Assembly: GCA_034508935.3 (NCBI GenBank)
Contig: CM067445.1
Span: forward strand, 75,520,313 to 75,584,312
From: Berghia stephanieae
Taxonomy: Eukaryota; Mollusca; Gastropoda; Nudibranchia; Aeolidiidae
DNA length: 64,000 nucleotides
Direction: 5' to 3'
The number at the start of each line of letters is the position of its first letter. Positions within the stretch are counted from its first letter, which is position 1. Shown here in pieces: positions 1 through 10,930 of this stretch. The position numbers and the translations under genes were made by a program. The notes under the pieces were generated by a model. That model saw only the letters and a program-made list of their open reading frames with translations. It was not told where the DNA came from and searched no databases.

Positions 1-408
1 TTGTCAGTGTAAGAAATTATATTCATTCACCTCAATAAAACATACAATCTTAACCCATGTCTCTTATTTTAACTATAAATTAATGTTTTAGTATAGGCCA
101 TCCAGATATAATTCCGATTGGAGTGAATTGAACATATTTTGCAGGTTTCGTATCCAGACGCAATTATGGGCCCGTTTTAACATTGTTGTAATAGACACTA
201 TTTTGAGTTGGTTTGAGAGTATTTCCATTACAACAATAATTTGGGTCATCAGGCTGTCAAATAAGTAGATACACATCGGTTTGGAGGCGATGTTTAAACA
301 AAAATACAGATGAAAGAAAAAGGAGTAAGGTAACAAGTGTAGCAGTGGCGTTGATCTCCAAATCAGTACCCTGTCTCGTCTTTTAAGAATTTAAAATGGT
401 TGTGAGCG

Positions 409-964
409 TTTGTTTGTTTTTGATTTTAAGGGTTTTACGGTGCCTGCAACACATTTAGGTGATGCCAGCGCCAGTAAAAAGGAAGAAAATGAGAAAGTTA
501 AAAACCTCTACAATTACAATTAAAGCACCCAAAAAAAGAGTAAGACAAAGGGGATCTGGTTCAAATAGGAAACGGGTTGGGTTCTAAGAGCATACAATCA
601 GTATACTCAGTTTGAGGTCAGGTAACAATCTCATCTAGACACAAGTACATTTCCCCACTAAGAGGAATACGCTCTAATGTTTACAAACCATTACATATTT
701 TTAAAAAAAATACAGTGTATAACAGAGAGGCGATTTACAAGACATAACAAATATCGACTCCCAAACTCTAACTATATAATTTGATTGTTTCTCTCCCAGC
801 CAAGGGTCAAGACAAAACCAAATATAATCTCATTTCAAGACAAAGACAGAAAGCATGTTGGAAAACAGATATAGGGGGATAGAAGACATAGTAAGTGTCA
901 GGAGGATAGGAGACATAGTAATTGTCTCCGTGTCCACTATGGGAAGTCAGAAAACCCCACCCAG
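409..964 (-). mobile_element. R520 retroposon copy 1
   Basis: Member of an unnamed repeat family here called R520. Its sense strand (minus) begins CTGGGTGGGG and ends in an AAAC-rich tail after GCAAGCGCCGTAAAACCC. Flanks GGTTGTGAGCG (398-408) and GATTGTGAGCG (965-975) form an 11-bp target-site duplication with one mismatch. No ORF of note and no clear tRNA promoter boxes. Length ~555 bp. Confidence 0.75.
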
Positions 965-2122
965 GATTGTGAGCGTGATTAGTTACCAATTTGATAATAA
1001 TGAAAGAACGTTCTGATCCCGGCGTTTTATCATTGGAGATTACTCCGTCACTAATGAAATCAAATTGTGAAAAAAAAACACGTCACTAAGGCCAGTCACA
1101 ATTATTGTAATATGTCAAGTAAACTAAAGCACACTAAAGAGACCTGTAAACTGCATGGAATGAAAATATGCAGCAATTTACCTTAAACATTATGAAAAAA
1201 GAACACTAATGAGAATCTTGATAAAGAATGAATACTACAATGATATGCCGACTCTTCTCAAACTGTCACTGAGACTCTACATCGAAACATGACCGGTGCT
1301 CCTTTGAAGCTGAATTTAACACGTTTTTCACTTAGACGACTGCACTTGTCCTTTCATGTTTCCTGTCACTAGATTTTCCGTTTTACAAAGATCATGCTTG
1401 TCTCTATGCTGGTTAGAGATGTCCTGATGCCTGTTAAATATATAGTTTCTAAATTCTTTACTATTTAAAACATTAATTTTTGTTTGTAATTAATTAATCA
1501 ACTAAAATCTTAAGTGTCTACAGCAACACGAGACCAAAACATGGATAATAATGAAATTATAAAGCACTAGGTAGACTTTCATTTCTGTAAAATCTGCGTT
1601 CAAATAACGTATAGATAAATAAGTATGATTGGTCTTTGTCTGATGAAGTGACTCTTGTTTTAATATTATTGAAAGTCTCGTAATGTAATATACATTTTTG
1701 GGTTTCTTTTCTTGTTCCAAAAATAAAACAATGTTAAGCGTAGTCATTGATGGGGTGGTTGATAGAGATGAAATAGTCAGTTTCCAACGTTGTGTCCTTG
1801 GGTAAGGCATTACAAACACAATACCCGACTCGACTCATGTGTCAGCGAGCACTGACTTGACTATAGTCAGTTACGGACATTGGACGTCTAAAACGCGACT
1901 TGGGAGAGTATGAAATGGAATACGGTTCTACTTGGCCTGGTGGGGGACTAAATGAAACGTGAAAGGATTGAGCATGGTAAATCCGTAAAAATGCTCCATC
2001 TAAATATTCACATTTACTTGTATTCTGCTATTTATTTCTTCATCATATCTGTATGGTTTTAACTCCTTTTCCAAGAGTCAATCTTCCATCTTGGAAACAG
2101 GGCCGGACTTTGATCGGATACC
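965..2122. other. Interval without recognised gene
   Basis: AT-rich sequence with no coding homology that I recognise. A short stretch near 1790-1830 (TTGTGTCCTTGGGTAAGGCA) resembles a motif common in animal SINE and RTE-type elements, but is too short to classify. Confidence 0.4.
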
Positions 2123-2132
2123 CCTAAACAAG

Positions 2133-3538
2133 CGGTGTTTTTTTTTTTTTTTTTTTTTAACGAAACCCGCCAAAACTCTATAAATTTATGGGAAGTGGGC
2201 AGCAGTAGTGGGGAGTTAACCAGGTACTTAGGGAAGTGTACACTAGTGAGGAGTTAACCTGGGACTATGGGAGGAGGACATTAGAGGGAAATGAACTTGG
2301 GACTATGGGAGATGAATACCAGTGGGAATTGAAGCCGGACTATGGAAGGTGGGCACCAGAGGAGAATGAACCTGAGACTATAGGAGTTTGGCACCAATAG
2401 TTAATGAACCGGGGACTAAGGGAGGTAGATACCAATAGAGAGTGAAGTCGGGAATATTGGATTTGGACACCAGAACGGAGTAAACCAAGAACTATGTGAT
2501 GTGAGCACCAGTGGGCAACGAACCCGGAACAAATGGGATGGACACCAATGGGGAAAGATTATATGACAAGATGAGATGCAAGTGGCGAGTGAACGCGAGA
2601 CAATGAGATGTGGACACTAATAAAGAGTGAACACAAGTCTAAGAATAAAAACACCCTCTGGGGAGTGAACCCCAGACTACCTGGATTGGACACACGTGGG
2701 AATATGGACATAGGAGACATGTGGCGAATGAAACTGGGTCGATGGGAGGTGGATACCAGTGGAGAGTGGAGCTAGGACTATGGGAGGTGGGCACCCGTAG
2801 GGAGTGAAGCTAGAACTATGTGAGGTGAGCACCCGTGGGGGATTAACCTGAGACTATGGGAGGTGGGGTCCAATGGGGCATGAACACAGGACTATAAGAT
2901 GAGATACAAATGACAAGTGAACCTGGGGATATAAGACGTGGACACCAATTGAGAGTGAAATCAAGGCTAAGGAAGAAGATACGCTGCGGGAAGTGAAGCC
3001 GAGACTATCTGAGGTTGAAACAATTGAGGACTGAGCCTGGGACTATTGAAAGTAACACCTGTGGGGACCGAAGCCAGGAATCTGGGAAGTGGACACCTGT
3101 GGGTACCGAAGCTAGGAATATGGGAGGTGGGAACCATTGGACTATGGGAAGTGGATAGCAGGGGAGAATGAACCTGGGACTACGGAAGGTTTCTGAAAAA
3201 AGAATTATATTTCTGGGTTCCCTCCTCATAAGTGTCCAAATCCCATATTCCCGGCTTCACTCTCACTTGTATCTACCCCTCGTAGTCCCAGGTTCATTTC
3301 CCACTCGTGCCCACCTCTTATAGTCTCAGGTTCATTCTCCTCTGGTACCCACCTCCCACAGTCCAGATTCAATTCCCACTGTTATCTATCTCCCACAGTC
3401 CCAGGTTCATTTTCATCTGATAGCCTTCCCCCATAGTCCCAGATTCACTCCCCACGGTGCACACTTTCCTGAGTCCCTGGTTCACTATAGTTGCTACCCA
3501 CTTCCCATAACTTTGTCGGGTTTCGTAAAAAAGAACAA
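2133..3538. mobile_element. Foldback-like DNA element with tandem-repeat arms
   Basis: A 10-bp direct repeat CCTAAACAAG flanks it at 2123-2132 and 3539-3548. The ends are inverted: T-run then AACGAAACCCG on the left, CGGGTTTCGTAAAAAAG on the right. The left arm (~2170-3190) is a diverged tandem array of a ~40-bp unit (GGGACTATGGGAGGTGG, then CACCAGTGGGGAGTGAACC). The right arm (~3235-3520) is the same unit in reverse complement and is shorter. A ~45-bp unrelated spacer lies between. Foldback elements, known to be related to Mutator-like transposons, have this design and 9-10-bp duplications. No transposase is encoded. Confidence 0.75.
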
Positions 3539-3548
3539 CCTAAACAAG

Positions 3549-4204
3549 TAAGGCCAATTACCATCTACTAATTTATACCTCCACCTTCCATCATCATCTT
3601 TCTCCGTCCAACAACAGCGAATTAATTCCCATCAACATCTGACCGAGAGCTTTTTATTCCCAGTCCTTCTGCGACAGCAATAGCATTTGTCCTTACCTGC
3701 CAGACTGCATACTTTATTCGTCATCAGTAACTGCATTCCTTTTCATTCGTCTTCCATCATACAACAATCGCCATTTTAAAAAAAAGCTCAATGTTGAATC
3801 TCGGAATTTGGCTAGCTTTAGTACAAAGGGAGAGATGTTTAGCGAGTGGGAAGGGGTGTGGGGTGATTTCCATCAGATACAGTCATGAGGCTACAGCTTT
3901 TCAACTTCACCTCAGATGTCACCCCTGCCTGAGGGTTAAAGGTATAATGACCTCTCATTACCCTATGTATACATATATTTTAAATATCAAATTGTAAAAT
4001 CTGAAAAAAAAAGAATAATATATGTTGACTGAAAACAAAAATAGCGACCAAAACCACGCGAGGACAATTATTCATCATGAACATTTCAATTAAATGCCAT
4101 GATAAAATGACAAACGACTGCATTCTTTTCATTCTCTCCCATAGATTTGAAGAGGACACTCAGGTTTATTATGCATTGTTTTTCCTAATTTTTTGGAGGA
4201 AACA
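3549..4204. other. Interval without recognised gene
   Basis: No exon or repeat family recognised. A 68-codon open frame at 3791-3997 has no features suggesting that it is real. Confidence 0.4.
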
Positions 4205-4210
4205 ATAAAA

Positions 4211-4460
4211 AAAAAGAACTTGAGCTTTTATATAGCGCAATATCACCTAAACATGCTCAAATCGCCTTACAAGTGGTACCTGGTCAACAGCAATACTTAA
4301 TATGTAAAACGAGACATGACGCCTGTTAGGCGATATTTCATTTTTTTTCCGATAGAGACAACGCGGTGAATGACCAGGTACTCACTACCCAATCACTGCT
4401 AGGTGAACAAAGGAGTCTGAAAAAATAACCATGTCTGAACCTGGTACCAATGCTGGTTCC
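4211..4460 (-). mobile_element. tRNA-derived SINE, diverged copy
   Basis: Same family as 41928-42210: on the minus strand the 3' part carries CGCCTAACAGGCGTCATGTC and ends GCGCTATATAAAAGCTCAAG. The tRNA-like head is diverged. Confidence 0.6.
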
Positions 4461-4534
4461 TTTGTTTATCCGTTGAATTTGTTAACCATTGAGCACTCGA
4501 GACCCAGAATCACGACTAAGCACTGAGATAATAA

Positions 4535-4905
4535 TGTAATAAACAAAAATGAATATAACAGCTTCAAACAAGAACAAAATACCAACACGAAACGTTTCGG
4601 ACTCAAACCCTTCTTCAACCAACAACCAAAAAAAAAAAAAAAAAAAACGAAAAAAAAATCGAAAAACGAAAGCATTTAAAACATACATACATTACTATAA
4701 CAAAACCCAGATCGACGGCAAATATATATTTGGCACGTTCTTTCTGTTAGACAGAAAAGTCGTGCGGAACGTTTCTCTGTATTTTTTTTGTTATTTTTTT
4801 TTTTTGGTTGTTGGCTGAAGAATGGTTTTGAACACGAAATGTTCTGTGTTAGGTATTTTGTTCTTTTTTAAAGCTGTCATATTCATTTTTGTTTATTACT
4901 TTATG
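4535..4905. mobile_element. Short element with long inverted ends
   Basis: The left end (GTAATAAACAAAAATGAATA, CAGCTTCAAACAAGAACAAAATACC split over two stretches) is repeated inverted at about 4840-4903. Related single ends occur at 27165-27270 and 14040-14155. Each contains a GAAGAAGGGTTTGAGTCCG-type motif next to GAAACGTT. The centre is an A-run. MITE-like or a remnant of a larger element; class unknown. Confidence 0.5.
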
Positions 4906-5630
4906 CAGTCCACATCGTCTAGCAGCTTAGTATCACTTTTTTTCTATACTTATCTCTAAATTATCATAATAGTTTTACTATACGATCATAATTAAAATAA
5001 AAACAGAAACAAACGAATTAAAAAAAAACAAAAGTTACCGGTTGAGTGAATTTTATGAGCAGCTACGTCAAGGTGTTGACTACCAACCGTAAGCAAAGGA
5101 GAAAATATGAGACAATATGCAACATCATGACCTGGTACATGCACATCAGCATAATTCTTGTCGTGAACTGGTTGCAAATCTCATTTATTTACAGTCTCAA
5201 CTCAAAAGTTCTTGCTGAGGGCCACTTTAAAACAGATAGTGCAGTAATCCCTTGTTAATGCTACTACTAATCCTTTTTCCATTTAGACGATACACAAGGG
5301 ATAAATAAAAGAAAGTATAAATCTACATATAAATGCTTGAAAGCAAAAGAGCTAGTAGATATGGCATTGTAACCTGACCTCGTACTTCGGTATCATCTTA
5401 TATTATTTTCTCCTCGAATAAGAAACTCAACTCGTAACGCGAGGGCGTTGCACGAGTTATCTCGAACTTCATTTTCGTTATATCAGTTTATTTATCTTCT
5501 CGTGTGTCTATATATTTTATTTATTTATTATTATTATTTTTCTAGACATGTATTAGAGTATTTCTTTTTCGATTAAAATTGGACACAGGCAATTTATCAA
5601 ATGAGCGAAACTAGTCGATGATGATTGTGA
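4906..5630. other. Interval without recognised gene
   Basis: AT-rich, with no coding homology or repeat recognised. Confidence 0.4.
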
Positions 5631-5639
5631 TAATGCAGG

Positions 5640-5656
5640 CAATAATAATAATAATA

Positions 5657-5703
<47 letters not shown>

Positions 5704-5721
5704 TATAATTATTATATAATG

Positions 5722-5802
<81 letters not shown>

Positions 5803-5905
5803 TATATGATGATGATGATGATGATATGATGATAATAATAATAATAATAATAATAATCATCATAAAATTATTTTTCTCATTATTAATAGTATATATATAT
5901 ATTTA

Positions 5906-5943
<38 letters not shown>

Positions 5944-5946
5944 TGA
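5640..5946. repeat. Compound microsatellite (TAA)n, (GAT)n, (GT)n
   Basis: Long ATA/TAA runs at 5640-5800, GAT repeats near 5807-5830, TAA again, then TA and GT repeats to about 5946. Long open frames over it (poly-Leu, poly-Ile) are artefacts. Confidence 0.95.
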
Positions 5947-6919
5947 TGTGTAATTTGATAAAGTTGAAAGATTCTCATAAATCACATTGTAATGTTGATA
6001 CTCTTGGCAATATGCACGTACAGAAGTTTCTTCTATACCGTTATTTAATCAGAATTGAGAGTTAATGACCGTTTGGGATAGCTATCATATCTACTAAAAG
6101 CCACTTCGATGGATCGTTTTATTATATTATGCACTGAGCTGTAAGCTGAGCAGCCACTTCAAGACATTGACGCGGCCACTGCAAATATCGGAATACCACT
6201 GAGTCCATATTTATTGACCAATAAAGATTTCCGTAAGAATATATAGTGGGTCTATCATTGCTGTAGAACCTCTCAATATTGAAGCTTAGGTAATCGCCAA
6301 ACAATTCTGTCGTACTCTCTGACAAAACACCTTTTTAAAAAGCTAAATTTAGCCAGAAAACTTTGAAAACAAATAGCTGTAACTTGTGTTCGTAATCGGC
6401 AGAACAGCTTTCTCTTTTCAAATTGGATTCAATAGTCTGATGTCACGTCCGCCCAGCAAGGAGCAGCTTGGTTCTAAACAAAGAAAATCGGTACTCTTTA
6501 TCATTCATGTCATGTGATCAGAATGTATAAAAGTCAAAACATTATCAGAATTATGTTTTTCTCCTCTGGATATACTGTTATGCTCGTCGGAGAAATATTT
6601 CATAAGGGCGTCCGCCGTTATTCTGATAGTTTAGAATCAGTTACTAAGTTACTATGCGTCATTGCGAGGGAAGCGACTTCAAGAATATGGAAGTCTATTG
6701 GTCTTATGCATAGAAATGCTTATGGACGCTAACCGATTTGTTGTTTGTGGCACGCTCCTGCTCTCTTTCCATTGATGAAACCACCATGCAATGCACTTAC
6801 CCTTCTACACATGCCTATCGAGTAAACTAACTCACAACTTGTCAAATAGTCTCAACTCTACACGTCTCGGGACTTAAGACTTTTTGACAAGTTGAGGATA
6901 ATTTTGCACCTCTAGTTTT
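5947..6919. other. Interval without recognised gene
   Basis: No convincing exon, RNA gene or repeat seen. Short open frames only. Confidence 0.4.
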
Positions 6920-6924
6920 CTTGT

Positions 6925-7699
6925 GGTACGACACTCGCATCAGGTCCCAGGTTCAAGACAGCTCTGGGTGGCGCAAAGTTTAATTCTTGAAGAAGGCTCT
7001 CTGCTCATATTCTCTCCGCACTCAGATGTAAAATGAGTACCCGACCTGTGACATCTTGTTTCTGTGAGAGAAAAAAAAAAATTAATAGTGCCTTTCAGGC
7101 GCCATGTCTCCTCTTTTATATTGCTGTTGACTTGCGCGACCCCTGATTTGATTTGATTTTGATTTTAAGGATTTTACGGCGCTTGCAACACATTTAGATT
7201 ATATCAGCGCCAGTAAAAAGGAAGAAAATAGGATAGTAAAAAGTTCTAGAAATACAATTAAAACACCCAAGAAAAAGTAAGACATAGGGGAACTGGGAAC
7301 AAATGTAGACTCCAAGAGCATACCACCAATGTGATTAGTTTGAGATCACCTATAAGTCTCATCCGGACACAAACACAAAATCCAACAAAGAGGAATACAC
7401 TCAAATGCTTACAAATACATTCAAAATAACAAATATAATAATACATAACAGAGAGATGACGTCAAAAAAAAAAAAAATATCATCTCCCAAAACAATAACT
7501 ATGCATTTGACTGTTTCCCTCCCTGCTAGGACTCCGGCCAGGGCAAGGACAAAACCAAGTAATTTCATTCCAAGACAAAGACAGAAAGCATGTTGGAAAA
7601 CAGGTATAAGGGGATAGAAGACACAGTGTGTACCCCCCTGCCCACTAAGGGAGGTCAGGAACCCCACCCAGTGCGCGACCCCTAGGAAAGCGTTTGAAA

Positions 7700-7700
<1 letters not shown>
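6925..7700 (+). mobile_element. tRNA-derived SINE split by an R520 insertion
   Basis: SINE body at 6925-7144 (CTTGTGGTACGACACTCGC, AGGTTCAAGAC, TGTAAAATGAGTACC, CAGGCGCCATGTCTCC) resumes at 7684 with AAAGCGTTTGA. The R520 copy at 7145-7671 interrupts it, bounded by TGCGCGACCCCT at 7133-7144 and 7672-7683. Confidence 0.75.
7145..7671 (-). mobile_element. R520 retroposon copy 2
   Basis: Full-length, ending in the conserved CCCAG at 7671. Exact 12-bp duplication TGCGCGACCCCT on both sides. Its tail reads AAAATCAAAATCAAATC on the sense strand. Confidence 0.85.
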
Positions 7701-7792
<92 letters not shown>

Positions 7793-8042
7793 AGTGTCAC
7801 GATTTTCATATAACCTTTTTATCCTATAAACATTAATCTAAAGGAGTCATTAATGTTCTACAAAATAAAAGGAATGGAAAGGCTCGTAGGCCTACAAAGG
7901 GAAACAAGTCATAAGTACCGATGTGGTGACCTTGGGCTTCGGCAGGGAACAGGTAGTTACAAATAATAAGATTATAACCACGTGTCCGAATATAGAGAGA
8001 GAAAGAAGGAAAGTAAGAAATAAAGATAGAAAGAAAGAACGA

Positions 8043-8073
<31 letters not shown>

Positions 8074-8081
8074 GGGGAGAG

Positions 8082-8162
<81 letters not shown>

Positions 8163-8172
8163 GAGGAACAAA
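7697..8172. repeat. (TAG)n and (GA)n microsatellites
   Basis: TAG repeats at 7701-7793 and GA-rich repeats at about 8040-8170, with unremarkable sequence between. Ser/Leu-rich open frames here are artefacts of the repeat. Confidence 0.9.
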
Positions 8173-8258
8173 AGAAGAAAAGACGGGGAGGGTTTGTGGT
8201 GGCGGCATATTGCACAGATGGATTGAATTCTCTCTCAAAATGAGTCTACTGAATACAC

Positions 8259-8429
8259 GAAATGAAGTGAGTAGGAAAGTGCAAGAAGACAATAGAGAAT
8301 AAAAATTTAGCGGCCGCGATAGGGGCTTGAACCCGCAACCTTACTGGTACGACAACTCCGCCTGGCCGGGGAGACGTGGCTATACTGTCTGAGCTATCCA
8401 CCACTGGAGTTTCCTACTCACTTCATTTC
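8259..8429 (-). repeat. tRNA-like sequence inside a 20-bp perfect inverted repeat
   Basis: The minus strand shows a box A-like TAGCTCAGACAGT and a box B-like GGTTCAAGCCC, about 50 nt apart, as in a tRNA-derived SINE head. It is not a foldable tRNA gene by eye. The stretch is bracketed by GAAATGAAGTGAGTAGGAAA at 8259-8278 and its exact reverse complement at 8410-8429. Confidence 0.55.
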
Positions 8430-8535
8430 TTGGTATTATCAACAGAAGTGCCTGCTCCACTCACTTTTCCACTGAATACAGCAATGTTTGATACGAAAGA
8501 GGCCCTTAGAGGGACCAGAGGTGACAACATGGATA

Positions 8536-8841
8536 TGTTGTTTCGGTTTTAAGGCGCTTGCAACACATTAGGTCATATCAGAATATAATATGTAAACTAA
8601 ACATAATACAATGCATAACAGAGAGCTGATTTACAAGGAAAAAATATCATCTCCCAAAACAATAACTATGCATTTGACTGTTTCCCTCCCAGCCAGGACT
8701 CTGACCAGCGCCAGGAAAAAAAAACCAAGTAATCTCATTCCAAGACAAAGACAGAAAGAAAGTTGGAAAACAGATATATGGGGATAGAAGACACAGTGTG
8801 TACCTCCCTGCCCACTATGGGAGGTCAGGATCCCCACCCAG
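8536..8841 (-). mobile_element. R520 copy 3, internally deleted
   Basis: Tail (TTTCGGTTTTAAGGCGCTTG on plus) and head (ends CCCAG at 8841) are present. The middle ~230 bp is missing. Confidence 0.7.
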
Positions 8842-8845
8842 GATC

Positions 8846-9261
8846 CAAGAAAAGGGAAGACAAAGGGGAATTGGTTCAAATAGGAAACAGATGTAGATTC
8901 CAAATGCACACTATCAAAGTACTTAGTTTGAGATCTCCTAAAAGTCTCATCCAGACACAAGCACAGGTCCCCACTAAGAGGAACACACTCAAATGTTTAC
9001 AAATCATATATAATATGTATACAAAACATAATATAGTGTATAACAGAGAGATGATTTACAAGGAAAATAATATCATCTCTCAAAACTAACCATACATCTG
9101 AATGTTTCCCCTCTCAGCCAGAGTCAGGACAAAACCAAGTAATCTCATTCTAAGACAAGACAGAAAGCAAGTTGAACAAGCAAGTGTTGTAACAGACACA
9201 GGGGATAGAAGACACAGTAAGTACCTCCCTGCCCACTATGGGAGGTAGGAACCCCACCCAG
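8846..9261 (-). mobile_element. R520 copy 4, lacking its tail
   Basis: Begins inside the family consensus (CCAAGAAAAGG) directly after copy 3 and runs to the CCCAG end. Copies 3 and 4 may result from recombination between two copies. Confidence 0.7.
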
Positions 9262-9285
9262 GATGAAAGAGAACAGGTATGTATA

Positions 9286-9700
9286 AATGGTATGCGTTTA
9301 GGTAAAATACTCGCCCAGATTAATCCTACCAAAACATATAACTGTATAGGTGACAAAAAAAAAGTGTAAATCTGATTTATAGAAGAAACGAAGTTGACGT
9401 TACTCAGATCTTTGGTATCATTTTAGACACCCCCGTTAGTGATTAGTTATTACTAAATTAATCAACATCACACATCTCTTTGTTAGTTCTAACTAATGCT
9501 GTCTATCAGATTAAAACGTAAAAGAATACATATAGTTTTGCCGTTGGTTTTCATATCTGGTTGGCGGATGTTATGAATATTTTACCTAAACGCACAGCAT
9601 CAATATCAATCAGACAATAAACATTAAAGGTTACACACAATTTTGTGTGTTGGCGGATGTTGTGAGTAGTTTACCTAAATGCATAGCATCAATATTTAAA
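9286..9700. repeat. Small inverted and direct repeats
   Basis: GTTGGCGGATGTTRTGA followed by TTTACCTAAAYGCAYAGCATCAATAT occurs at ~9570-9610 and ~9650-9695. An inverted match, TATGCGTTTAGGTAAAATACTC, lies at ~9287. Perhaps a decayed MITE. The remaining sequence to 10280 shows nothing I recognise. Confidence 0.4.
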
Positions 9701-10295
9701 TTTAAATGAGACCTAATCACCCAAATGAGGTCCAAAATCAATAGCAAAGAGCTAAGTGAGGTCGACTTCGCTCCTTTCATGCAATGTGTTATAGAAGAAA
9801 AGAGTGAGTAGACTTCTTGGATCTATGTTTGTGATCAGTGGTAGATTTCAACACATCAAAACATAACGCCGTGCTGTCGCTTTCTGAATGAAATAGCGTC
9901 CGTATGCCGTCATTTTAAAATCGACTTAAAAACGCAAAAATCTGGGTGCCCTGCATCTGAAAGATAAAAATGTTAACGAACTGGCTAATTGTAATAGCAG
10001 ATAGTAGTCTGGTTTTCCCTTTCGTTGACACACACATACACAGACATACAGACAGAGTTGCTCTTTCTTTTATTAATATAGACGACCGGTGATGCCAGAT
10101 AAAAACCAGTTCAAAATTACTGGAACTATGAACTTCAGAAAAGCACATAATTAAAAACAAAAAACAAAACAGAAATAAAAATCAACAGGAGTGCACGTTA
10201 ATAATTTATTGATAAACAATTCAAGCCATTTATCAAAACGAGATAAAATGCTTGACATTCTTTCCAGTTTAATTCGAGACATATTATAGAAATGG

Positions 10296-10832
10296 TTTGT
10301 TTTTGTTTTTAAGGGTTTTACGGCGCTTGCAACACATTAAGGTCATATCAGCGCCAGTAAAAAGGAAGAAAATGGGATAGTAAAAAGTTCTAGAATTACA
10401 ATAAAGCATCCAAGAAAAGGGAAGACAAAGGGAATTGGTTCAAATAAGAAACAGGTGTAGATTCCAAAAGCACTCTATCAAAGTACTTAGTCAGATCACT
10501 AAAAGTCTCATCCAGACACAAGCACAGGTCCCCGCTAAGAGGAACACACTCAAATGTTTTACAAATCATATATAATATAAAGAAAGCATAATACAGTGCA
10601 TAACAGAGAGATGATTTACAATGAAAAAAATATCATCTCCCAAAACTAACAATACATTCGACTGTGTCCCTCCTAGCCAGGGATCCGGCCAGGACCAGGA
10701 CAAAACCAAGTAATCTCATTCCAAGACAAAGACGGAAAGCATGTTGGAAAACAGATATAAGGGGATAGAAGACACAGTAGGTACCCCCCCCCCCCCCCCT
10801 GCTCACTATGGGAGGTCAGGAACCCCGCCCAG
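10296..10832 (-). mobile_element. R520 copy 5, full length
   Basis: Flanked by an exact 12-bp duplication TTATAGAAATGG (10284-10295 and 10833-10844). A C-run lies near its head. Confidence 0.85.
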
Positions 10833-10839
10833 TTATAGA

Positions 10840-10883
10840 AATGGAAATAATAATAATAATAATATATAATAATAATAATAATA

Positions 10884-10930
<47 letters not shown>

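Noticed and set aside
2170-3520. Regular ~40-bp repeats that might suggest a CRISPR array
   Set aside because: Units are adjacent and diverged without unique spacers, they invert in the middle, and the genome is animal.
7833-8292. Overlapping 106-112-codon frames rich in Ser/Leu or Arg/Glu
   Set aside because: They lie over a (GA)n microsatellite. The same applies at 20159-20586, 23580-24128 and 26184-26544.
8310-8410. Functional tRNA gene
   Set aside because: Boxes A and B are present, but I cannot form a cloverleaf with a proper acceptor stem, and the copy looks like a SINE head.
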